Part shown: positions 9,944 to 17,232 of the stretch, piece by piece
How positions within the stretch are numbered: the stretch's first letter is position 1
Layout of the letters: the number at the start of each line of letters is the position of its first letter
Source: Synergistaceae bacterium
Lineage (GTDB): Bacteria; Synergistota; Synergistia; Synergistales; Synergistaceae
Assembly (NCBI GenBank): GCA_031269245.1
Contig: JAISZL010000069.1
Span: 1 to 64,000 of the forward strand
Length of the DNA stretch: 64,000 bases
Direction: 5' to 3'
Position numbers and translations under genes: made by a program
Notes under the pieces: model-generated
Database searches by the model: none
Told to the model about the DNA's origin: nothing
Seen by the model: the letters and a program-made list of their open reading frames with translations, nothing else

Positions 9944-10040
9944 ATACCAATTTGAAATCAAATGCCTAAAGGGTGAAGCGTTAAAACAGGTTTGATCAAC
10001 CATTCAGCATTGTCAAACACAGCCTGTTGATCGCGAATAG
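9944..10040 (-). repeat. MITE-like repeat, copy 2
   Basis: Read on the minus strand this copy runs from ATTCGCGATCAACAGGCTGT through CAAACCTGTTTTAACGCTTC to ACCCTTTAGGCATTTGATTT and CAAATTGGTAT. It is the cleanest copy in the window and was used to set the consensus. It lies between nrdG and the convergent superoxide reductase gene. Confidence 0.7.
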
Positions 10041-10049
10041 GTCCAAGCG

Positions 10050-10075
10050 ATCGGGGCGCCACTGGGCGCCCCGAT
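10050..10075. terminator. Hairpin downstream of the superoxide reductase gene
   Basis: ATCGGGGCGCC-actg-GGCGCCCCGAT is a perfect 11-bp stem with a four-base loop. It lies 38 bases beyond the stop of the minus-strand superoxide reductase gene. There is no T-run on the minus side, so it may be a processing or Rho-assisted site and not a strong intrinsic terminator. Confidence 0.45.
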
Positions 10076-10112
10076 AAAGTTAAAATATTTTGACGACAGT
10101 GTTTATTTGGTG

Positions 10113-10505
10113 TCAGCTCACCGCTATCGTCCTGGAGCTCTCCCACAGGCCGTGGATGTTGCAGTAGCTCTGCGCGGCCAGCGTGCCGCTCGAGGAGAGC
10201 TTCACGATGACCGAGCCGAACGGGTCGGCGAACGCCGGTCCGGGGCGCTCCGCGTTCGCGGTGTCCCCGTGAGCGTCGAAGGACAGGTTCGCGAGTTCGA
10301 TGGCGAATTTCCCCCCGTCCGGCACGAACAGGAGCTTTATCCACTCGATGTGATGAGCCGCCGTGTTGGGATGGGCGATCTCACGCCCGACGCAGAGACC
10401 GACCTTGAACGCCTCTCCCGCTTTTACGCTCTCCGGTGCCTCGATCACCGGTACGTGCTTCTCGCCCTTCCAATCTCCGCTTTGAACAAAATCCCCCAGT
10501 TTCAT
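10113..10505 (-). CDS. sor: Class II superoxide reductase (neelaredoxin-type)
   Basis: Small cytoplasmic non-heme iron protein (130 residues) that reduces superoxide to hydrogen peroxide without making oxygen, a typical defence of anaerobes. The Fe(His)4Cys site can be read from EKHVPVIE, the AHPNTAAHHIEWI segment and the C-terminal SYCNIHGLW. The N-terminal Cys4 desulforedoxin domain of class I enzymes is missing, which gives the neelaredoxin-like length. A good ribosome site (AAGGGAGGTAAC) precedes the ATG. The gene stands alone; the roughly 190 bp to the neighbouring regulator gene hold a GC-rich run but no recognisable feature. Confidence 0.93.
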   Translation of the reverse strand: MKLGDFVQSGDWKGEKHVPVIEAPESVKAGEAFKVGLCVGREIAHPNTAAHHIEWIKLLFVPDGGKFAIELANLSFDAHGDTANAERPGPAFADPFGSVIVKLSSSGTLAAQSYCNIHGLWESSRTIAVS

Positions 10506-10698
10506 CGCTGTTACCTCCCTTTTCTTGCGCGCGCGCCCGCCAGCGCACGCGCGCGGTTAAATAACACCATACCCCATATAATAAAGCATCGTCAGAGCTA
10601 TTTCACGCGGAAATTTGAAAAAGTTTCAAGTCCTTCACGCCCTTATCATCCGCCGCCGCCGAACGCGGGCAGGCGGGCCGCAAGTCCGGGGAAGCGGC

Positions 10699-11826
10699 TT
10701 ATGTCGATTTCTCGATGACGTTTTCGCGCGGGACTCCGTTCTCTCGAAACTTGTTCTCGACCTGCTCGAACACGTCGACCAGGACCGGGTCGAAGTGCGT
10801 TCCCCTGCCCTCCATTATTATCTGGGACGCCTGCTCGTGAGAGAAGGCCTTCTTGTACGGCCTGTCTGAGATCAGCGCGTCGTAGACGTCGGCTATCGCC
10901 ATGATCCTGCCCTGGAGGGGTATCTCCTCGCCGCGCAGGTTGTACGGATAGCCCGATCCGTCCCATTTCTCGTGGTGCGTCAGGGCGAAAATCCTCGAAT
11001 GAGTCAAAAAATCGTTGTTCGACATGTTCTCGCCTATCTTGTCGATTATTTTGGCGCCGAACACGGAATGGCGCTTCATCTCCTCGAACTCTTCGGACGT
11101 CAGCTTGCCGGGTTTTTTCAGGATGCTGTCGCTGATGGATATTTTGCCCACGTCGTGCAGCTGAGACGACTGCAGCATGAGATTTACGTCCCAGTCGGAG
11201 ATTTCCTCGCTGTAGAGGCCGAAATCCTGCAGCCCCTCCAGCATTATTCTGAGCCATTTGTTGGTGCGCTGCACGTGCCCGCCGGTGATCTCGTCCCTGC
11301 TTTCGACCACTTCGGCCAGGGTGTTCAATATCGCCCTCTGCAGTTCGAGCACGCTCCCGGTCTTCTCCTCGACCATGCGCTGCAGGTTATCGTTGAAGTT
11401 CTGCAGCTCGCGTTTCTGGTGCTCCATGGTCTTCCTCTGCAGCTCCATTGTCAGGTGGATTTCGACGCGCTTCCGCAGGATCGGCGGCTCGAACGGTTTC
11501 GATATGTAGTCGACCGCGCCGAGGTCCAAGCCCGTCACCTCGCTCTCGGGGTCGTTTCTGGCCGTGATGAATATCACTGGGATGTCTCGCGTCTTTTCGC
11601 CTTCCTTCAGTTTTTTCAGCGCCTCTATCCCATCCATCTCCGGCATGTTTATGTCCAGCAGTATCAGGGACGGAGCGTCGGTATCCAGCAGCGAGAACAT
11701 CTTTGCGGCCGAGGGTACGGTAAAGACGTCGTACTTTTCCGACAACACGGATTTGACGAATTTTAAATTCGTCAGGTTGTCGTCCACCACCATAATCCTG
11801 GTCCTGTTTGCTCCCATGACATTCAC
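10699..11826 (-). CDS. Response regulator with HD-GYP output domain (RpfG type)
   Basis: A 375-residue cytoplasmic regulator. The receiver domain (about 9-125) has MVVDDN and LILLDINMP with probable phospho-acceptor Asp58, the T of IFITA and the K of SKPFEP. A coiled linker leads to an HD-GYP domain (about 165-350) with HDVGKI, HSVFGAKI, HHEKWDGSGYP and ADVYDAL. In this family the domain usually degrades cyclic di-GMP, and the motifs look intact. The start is GTG 11826, which overlaps the stop of the upstream hybrid kinase (GTGA) and follows AAGGAGG at a good distance; ATG 11817 is an alternative. The overlap implies co-translation with that kinase, which is its likely cognate partner. Confidence 0.93.
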   Translation of the reverse strand: MNVMGANRTRIMVVDDNLTNLKFVKSVLSEKYDVFTVPSAAKMFSLLDTDAPSLILLDINMPEMDGIEALKKLKEGEKTRDIPVIFITARNDPESEVTGLDLGAVDYISKPFEPPILRKRVEIHLTMELQRKTMEHQKRELQNFNDNLQRMVEEKTGSVLELQRAILNTLAEVVESRDEITGGHVQRTNKWLRIMLEGLQDFGLYSEEISDWDVNLMLQSSQLHDVGKISISDSILKKPGKLTSEEFEEMKRHSVFGAKIIDKIGENMSNNDFLTHSRIFALTHHEKWDGSGYPYNLRGEEIPLQGRIMAIADVYDALISDRPYKKAFSHEQASQIIMEGRGTHFDPVLVDVFEQVENKFRENGVPRENVIEKST

Positions 11827-14615
11827 ACTCCCGCCTCCTTAAGCATGTCGTCGACGATCCCACCCGCTTCCTTGAAGTCCGATACCAGCAAATGGTCCGA
11901 GATCATCGATATCCTGTCCCTCGCGCTCTTTTTGAGATTACGCCCGGAGAGGCTGTCAAGGACGAGGTCGATGTCCATGATGCTCCTGGCGTCGATGAGT
12001 TTCTTGAGTTCGAGCAGGTCGTCCTTGGCCGGTATGGCGTCCGAGCCGGTCTCTTCGGGCGGCGCGCCGTTTGCGGCGTCCCACTTCGAGACCGCGCCGC
12101 GTATGCGGGAGACCAGATCCTCAAGCCTCTCCCGCAGGCGTGCCGCGTTTTGCCTTATCGGGCCGATGCCGCCTCCTTTGCCCGCCTGCTCAAGAAACGC
12201 CGCCTCCGCGGAGATCTCGGCCGCTCCGATCTGCGCGGAGGCGCCCTTCAGCGCGTGGACCTTCGCCATAAAGACCTCCGAGTCGTCCGACACCAGTGCC
12301 CGCATGATGGACTCGGAGTCTTTGCAGAATATGGCGAGGGCCTTCATATAGACCTTCGCCGATCCTCCTATCCTGCTCAAGCCCAGCTTTACGTCGATTC
12401 CCTCGATCTCGGCCACCTCGCCGGCGGAGGGCCCGCCACCGGCGGCGCTTTCGGTCCTCATCTCCTGGGGGACCCATCTGTCCATCAGCTCGCCGAGTTT
12501 CACCAACTCGATCGGTTTCGAGATGTAGTCGTCGAAGCCCTTCGACAGGAACATGTCCCTCATGCCCATTACGGCGTTGGCCGTGAACGCTATGATGGGG
12601 ATCTTCCTCAGCCTCTCGTTCGTCTGGCGAAGCAGCTTTACCGTCTCTATGCCGTCCATATTGGGCATCATGTGGTCGACGAAGATCATGTCGAATTCGC
12701 CTTTCCGCGCCAGCTCGACGGCCTCGCGCCCGCTCAAGCACGTAGTCGTGTTTATCTTGTAGAATGAGAGGAGCCCGTTCATGACGTCCAGGTTCATCGG
12801 CATGTCGTCGACTACCAGCACGCGTAAGCCCGGCGCGGAGAATTGCTGGTTCTTCTCGGCGGAGGCGGATTTATTGTCGTAGGGCCCGGAGTCGAAGGCG
12901 CCGGACGGCGTCCAGTCGGCGACCTCCTGCGCTATCGCGGCGGTGAAGGACGAGCCCCTGCCGTACTCGCTCTCGACGGAGATGTTGCCGCCCATGGCGA
13001 GGCACAGGCTGCGGGATATCGACAGGCCGAGGCCCGTGCCCTCTATGAGTTTTTCGCCGTTTTGGTACAGTCTGACGAAGTCCCCGAAGATATTCTCGAT
13101 GTTCTCGGGTTTTATCCCGATGCCCGTGTCCTTTATGGCGAACGTGAGCTGAACTCCGCCGCCGCGGCGCTCGCTCTTCGCGGACAGCGTTATCCTGCCC
13201 TGGCGGGTGTAATTCACCGCGTTGGCCAGCAGGTTCAGCAGAATCTGGCGTACCCGCGCCTTGTCGCCTATCAGTTTTTTGGGTATGTTCGGGTCTATCT
13301 CCGTGAAGAGGCCGAGCGATTTTTCGGCGGCGCGCACGCTTATTATCGCCAGAGCTTCGCTGAACACGGAGTAGGTCTCGTAGGGCGAGGGCGTGATCTC
13401 GAGCTTGCCGGAGCTGGCTTTCGAGAAATCGAGGATGTCGTTGATTATAGCGATCAGATCGGCCCCGGCGCGCTTTATACCCATGATGTGGCCGAGCCCT
13501 CGCTGAGTGCCCCACTCCCTCAGGGCCAGCTCGCTCATCCCTATGATGGCGTTCATCGGGGTGCGGATCTCATGGCTCATGCGCGCCAAGAAGGACGACT
13601 TGGAGTGGCTCTCCTCCTCGGAGCGCATCTTGGCCTCGTTCAGGCGGACCAGTATAGCGCAGAGGGCCAGCGCCAGAGTCGCGCTCAATATCCCGATGAC
13701 GGTGAATATCTCGGCCACTCCCCTGTAATAGTGCCGGGCAGGCACTATGATCCCCAGGTACCACCCGTTCTCGAGCCTGCTGAAGAACCCGATTTTTTTG
13801 CCGGTGCCGCCGTTTATGGTGTCCACCAGCACGTCGTCCCCCAGCTTTTGAATTTTCTCGGACGCCCTGTCGTATCCCGGCAGCGTGCTCAACTGCCTGC
13901 CAATGTACTCGGGCGTGGGCGAGGTGATGATGTTGAAGGAGTTGTCCAGCAAGATGCCGTACCCGCCCTCGGCTATCTTGTAAGATTTGACCTGCTCCAG
14001 CAGGGGGGTCAGGAGAAAATCGATGCCCAGGACGCCCTTGTTTTTGGCCTCCGAGTCGGCTATGACCATCGCGACGGAGTTGACCAGACTGCCTGTCCTG
14101 CGGTCGATGCGCGGAGTGGAGTGGAATATGTTGCCTCTCAAAATCGCCCCATTCATCAGGGGAGCGATGGCCGAAACATAGTGCTCGTCCGGAGTCCATC
14201 CGCTGCCGTCTATATAGCTCTCGTTCAGGTAGCCGTAGACGGACACGATGTCGTTGTTCAAACCCTCCTCGCGGAGCGACGCGTTTGTCCAGTCCTCGAG
14301 AATGTCCCGCAGCTCGTCCCTCCCGGCTCCGTCGTCGAGAGCGATGTTGGCGAACGCGGCCAGGTTTCTCAGGGTGGCCTCGTGAGCCAGTATCGTGGAC
14401 CTCATCACGGCCCTGTACGTGTTCACCTCGCTGTGGCTGTGAAGGTTCACCAGCCTTTTCGTCACCACGCTGACGCAGAAATAGCTCAAGGCGGTGATCG
14501 TCAGGAAGGACGCGCACACGCACAACAGCTGTTTGTAATCGTTTTTTATCGCGTCGACGAACTTCATCTTTGAAAATCGCACCCCCCGATAAAAAAGAGC
14601 TTCGTATGACGGCAT
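11823..14615 (-). CDS. Hybrid sensor histidine kinase with Cache sensor, receiver and Hpt domains
   Basis: A 930-residue membrane kinase. Helix one (about 30-52) and helix two (about 303-325) enclose a dCache-type periplasmic sensor region with WTPDEHYVSAIAP and GVLGIDFLL. The cytoplasmic part has HisKA ([14 protein letters not shown], about His348), HATPase with DTGIGI and GTGLGLSI, a receiver (IFVDHMMP, about Asp647) and a C-terminal Hpt domain with VHALKGASAQ (about His787). This gives a full His-Asp-His relay that could pass phosphate to the HD-GYP regulator encoded next. ATG 14615 is the track start; ATG 14567 (MKFVDAIK) is possible and would shorten the tail before the first helix. Environmental ligand unknown. 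Confidence 0.93.
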   Translation of the reverse strand: MPSYEALFYRGVRFSKMKFVDAIKNDYKQLLCVCASFLTITALSYFCVSVVTKRLVNLHSHSEVNTYRAVMRSTILAHEATLRNLAAFANIALDDGAGRDELRDILEDWTNASLREEGLNNDIVSVYGYLNESYIDGSGWTPDEHYVSAIAPLMNGAILRGNIFHSTPRIDRRTGSLVNSVAMVIADSEAKNKGVLGIDFLLTPLLEQVKSYKIAEGGYGILLDNSFNIITSPTPEYIGRQLSTLPGYDRASEKIQKLGDDVLVDTINGGTGKKIGFFSRLENGWYLGIIVPARHYYRGVAEIFTVIGILSATLALALCAILVRLNEAKMRSEEESHSKSSFLARMSHEIRTPMNAIIGMSELALREWGTQRGLGHIMGIKRAGADLIAIINDILDFSKASSGKLEITPSPYETYSVFSEALAIISVRAAEKSLGLFTEIDPNIPKKLIGDKARVRQILLNLLANAVNYTRQGRITLSAKSERRGGGVQLTFAIKDTGIGIKPENIENIFGDFVRLYQNGEKLIEGTGLGLSISRSLCLAMGGNISVESEYGRGSSFTAAIAQEVADWTPSGAFDSGPYDNKSASAEKNQQFSAPGLRVLVVDDMPMNLDVMNGLLSFYKINTTTCLSGREAVELARKGEFDMIFVDHMMPNMDGIETVKLLRQTNERLRKIPIIAFTANAVMGMRDMFLSKGFDDYISKPIELVKLGELMDRWVPQEMRTESAAGGGPSAGEVAEIEGIDVKLGLSRIGGSAKVYMKALAIFCKDSESIMRALVSDDSEVFMAKVHALKGASAQIGAAEISAEAAFLEQAGKGGGIGPIRQNAARLRERLEDLVSRIRGAVSKWDAANGAPPEETGSDAIPAKDDLLELKKLIDARSIMDIDLVLDSLSGRNLKKSARDRISMISDHLLVSDFKEAGGIVDDMLKEAGV

Positions 14616-14939
14616 TATATTCCCGGAACGGGTGAGTTTACCAGAAAATCGAAACAGCTTGTATCGAGGCGTTTTTTGATTACTACGATTATTTTACAGG
14701 CAAAAACGCTTTTAGCATGTAAATATCTTGGAGTTTATGGACAATCTCAAAAAAACGCATAAAACGGCTAGTTTGAAAATTATCGCGCTGGCGCCAATGC
14801 TATAATCCTCGCGGCAATCCGCGGCTCGCGCCGGATTTTTCCTCTCGGGCTCTCCGTCTTCGCGTTCGGTATGCCGGGGGTGAAGAGGCCGGGGGAGGAG
14901 CGTTGGCTTGCGAAAAACATTTATGGAGGGATCGCTGTT

Positions 14940-16241
14940 ATGTTGAGGTTCGGGTTGTTTTCCCTCTCCGTCCCCGCGGCGAGGGGCGACGAGGAATACG
15001 TGCCGCGCGTCATGGATACCGAGCTCTGCGCGGAGGAGTACATGTCCTTGCGCGATGCCGTCAAGTTCATAGGTGTCACCGAGGGATTCAGGGACGTCCT
15101 CTCCGACTTCCCCACGCCGGAGGGGGGGACCCCGGCCGGCTTCAGGAGGGATCTCGTAATGGCTCCAGACGGGGTGCTGAGGGTGGACTTGAGGAGGGAC
15201 ATATCGCGCGACAGGAACGGCGTCCCGCGCCCGACGAACGTCCTTTATTCGGCCGACAGCGCCGACCCTTACGAGGTGCGGCACGTCGCCCCGTTCATAG
15301 CGAACCTCACGTGCAACCCGGCCATCATCTACGACGCGTTCATCAACAACCCTAAGGCCAACGCGGGAGGCCGCTTCAAGACCCGAGACGAGGTGATGAG
15401 CGAGATAGCGGCCATCCTGGGGCCCGGCTGCGACATCAGCGTCGAGCTGAACAACCCCTTCGAGAGCGACTTCGGCGTCCTGCTGGAGGAGGCGGAGAGG
15501 TTCCGGCACATGCTGGGCAAGTACCGCGCGGTCATCAAGGTGCCTCACACGGGGCCGGTAAACGCCGGGAACGTCGGGCAGCTGATGGAGGGAGACCGGA
15601 AGCTGGAGGTCGGGTGCGACCGGGTGAGGACTTCGGACGGGATGCGCGGGCACACCCTCGCGCTGCGGCTCCGCGAGCACGGATTCCGCGTGAACTTCAC
15701 CCTGATGTTCGAGCCGTATCAGACGCAACTGGCCCTGCAGGCCAGGCCGTATTTCATAAACGCGTTCATGAGACAGAGGCTGGCGCAGTCCAGCAAGATC
15801 AGGGGCTTCGTCGAGTCCTATGACAGTACCGGGAGCGCGGGGCATCTGGAGGAACTGCGGAGCTACCTGATAAGCAGCGACTTCTGGCCCCCGTCGCGCC
15901 TGGCGGACCCGCCGCGCGACGCGCTGCTCTTCGCCCGCGATCTGCTGAAGTACCGCCGCTTCGACGACGGAGAGGGGATGGACGGGCTGGACGCGATGCG
16001 CCACAGCCTGCGCGCGCTTCGGAACTGCAACATGCCGGACACGAGGCTGATAGTCTGTTCGATGGACGGCCCGAACAACTACCCCGACATCGACAAGCTC
16101 CTCTGCGAGCCGGAGTTCAGCGACATGAACGGCAGGGTGGTGATCACCGCCGCGCCGGAGTATCTGGCGCGCTTCACGTCGAGCAACCTGGTTATCGCCT
16201 ATCAGCGCAAGTTCATGAACGCGGCGAAGGGCCGGAGCTGA
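14940..16241 (+). CDS. Transaldolase-family protein (long, divergent)
   Basis: About 433 residues with the hallmarks of the transaldolase/fructose-6-phosphate aldolase barrel: SVELNNPF, AVIKVPHTGPVN with the probable Schiff-base Lys, then HGFRVNFTLMFEPYQTQLALQARPYFINAFMRQR, which matches the NxTLxF strand and the region after it. Classical enzymes have about 220 or 320 residues, so there are roughly 100 extra, mostly in an N-terminal section and a C-terminal helical part. The ORF opens at 14871, but ATG 14940 sits nine bases after GGAGGG. A -10-like TATAAT occurs at 14801-14806. The substrate is uncertain; sugar-phosphate aldol chemistry is the family expectation. No pentose-phosphate genes are adjacent. 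Confidence 0.78.
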   Translation: MLRFGLFSLSVPAARGDEEYVPRVMDTELCAEEYMSLRDAVKFIGVTEGFRDVLSDFPTPEGGTPAGFRRDLVMAPDGVLRVDLRRDISRDRNGVPRPTNVLYSADSADPYEVRHVAPFIANLTCNPAIIYDAFINNPKANAGGRFKTRDEVMSEIAAILGPGCDISVELNNPFESDFGVLLEEAERFRHMLGKYRAVIKVPHTGPVNAGNVGQLMEGDRKLEVGCDRVRTSDGMRGHTLALRLREHGFRVNFTLMFEPYQTQLALQARPYFINAFMRQRLAQSSKIRGFVESYDSTGSAGHLEELRSYLISSDFWPPSRLADPPRDALLFARDLLKYRRFDDGEGMDGLDAMRHSLRALRNCNMPDTRLIVCSMDGPNNYPDIDKLLCEPEFSDMNGRVVITAAPEYLARFTSSNLVIAYQRKFMNAAKGRS

Positions 16242-16278
16242 TATCGATGCCCGCGGCGGCCCTCCCTGAGGCACAACG

Positions 16279-16317
16279 GCGGGAACCCCCTGTACGCCGA
16301 GTACAGGGGGTTCCCGC
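16279..16317. terminator. Bidirectional hairpin between transaldolase-like gene and pilin operon
   Basis: GCGGGAACCCCCTGTAC and GTACAGGGGGTTCCCGC form a perfect 17-bp stem with a five-base loop, midway between two convergent transcription units. There is no T-run on either side. Confidence 0.7.
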
Positions 16318-16349
16318 GTATGTGGGATACAGGGGATGATTATTGTTTC

Positions 16350-16757
16350 TTATTCAGATTCAGGAAGCAGGAAGACGACGAAAACGGGGCTCTTCATCTT
16401 CCCGGAGACCGCGCCGGGCGCGTGCTTGTAGACGAGCTTCGTGATGTCCGCGGATAGCTCCCTCCCGCCGATGGTTATCGGCACGGAGATGTCATCCGAT
16501 ACCATCAGGATGTCATCCGATGCCTCGACACTCTTCTTCGCCGCGGAGAGGAGCCCGATGTGTTCGAGCCGCGAGTAGTTCGTCATGCGCCCCCGCACCT
16601 CGGTGGTGACCAGCAGGGCGTAACCGATGGTTTCAAAGCTGGCGAAGATCGCCGCCGTCAGTATGAAGAGGGCGATGATGACCTCCGCCAGGGAAAACCC
16701 CGGCCGGCGTCCCGCGAACGCTTTTCCCCGCGTTTTTCGAGTTTTTTGCGCGCTCAT
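16350..16757 (-). CDS. PilV-like minor type IV prepilin
   Basis: About 135 residues, third gene of the minor-pilin operon. The leader RKTRGKAFAGRRPG is followed by FSLAEVIIALFILTAAIFASFETIGYALL, a class III prepilin signal: cleavage after Gly, Phe at +1 and Glu at +5 of the mature protein, then the hydrophobic assembly helix. The globular remainder is short and has no motif I recognise. The track start (16892) would add 45 residues overlapping the previous gene; ATG 16757 is preceded by GAGGAGGAGGAG and gives a normal prepilin leader. By position and helix it corresponds to PilV, part of the set that primes pilus assembly and sits at the tip. Confidence 0.8.
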   Translation of the reverse strand: MSAQKTRKTRGKAFAGRRPGFSLAEVIIALFILTAAIFASFETIGYALLVTTEVRGRMTNYSRLEHIGLLSAAKKSVEASDDILMVSDDISVPITIGGRELSADITKLVYKHAPGAVSGKMKSPVFVVFLLPESE

Positions 16758-16779
16758 TCTTCTTCTCCTCCTCCTCTTC

Positions 16780-17232
16780 TCACTTGCGGACGATCTCCGA
16801 CCAGACGTCGGCGGAGGATGTGCGGCTGATATCGACCGAAACGCCCCAAGCGGCATCATTCGGCTGTGAAGGGCTGTATTCGCCCTGGACAAAAAGCGAA
16901 TACACGTCTTTGTCCGGGGAGATGACGTAGGTGAACTTCATCGGGAAAGCGCCCAACGCCGCGGGCGGGGCGCATTCTCCGCTGCCCGGCGACGGGTCGC
17001 CGCCGGGCCACCAATCCTCGGAGTTGACCTTGACGCTTTCGGCCAGGGTTTCGGCGAAGGTCAGCGTCGCCTGCTCCAAAATTCCGCGGTGCTCGAAGAA
17101 AGAGTAATAAGCGACATTCATCTGCGCCATCCCGATCACGGTCCCGCAGAGGATGACGAACAAAAGCATCACGACGAGCGCCAGGGGCAGCGCGCTCCCC
17201 CGCCGCGCCCTCATTCTTTGAACGTCTCTCAT
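16780..17232 (-). CDS. PilX-like pilus assembly protein
   Basis: A 150-residue protein with a basic N-terminus then RRGSALPLALVVMLLFVILCGTVIGMAQ, resembling the PilX N-terminal pattern in which small residues replace the usual FTLIE and the assembly helix follows. The mature part includes FAETLAESVKVN and ends with a short polar domain. The start codon overlaps the stop of the giant prepilin gene (ATGA), and the PilV-like gene follows 22 bases later, so the three are one operon. The assignment rests on helix type and gene order, not on full-length similarity. Confidence 0.72.
   Translation of the reverse strand: MRDVQRMRARRGSALPLALVVMLLFVILCGTVIGMAQMNVAYYSFFEHRGILEQATLTFAETLAESVKVNSEDWWPGGDPSPGSGECAPPAALGAFPMKFTYVISPDKDVYSLFVQGEYSPSQPNDAAWGVSVDISRTSSADVWSEIVRK

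Noticed and set aside
12843-14573. 576-residue plus-strand ORF
   Set aside because: Exact antisense of the hybrid kinase gene; no ribosome site and a composition typical of GC-rich shadow frames.
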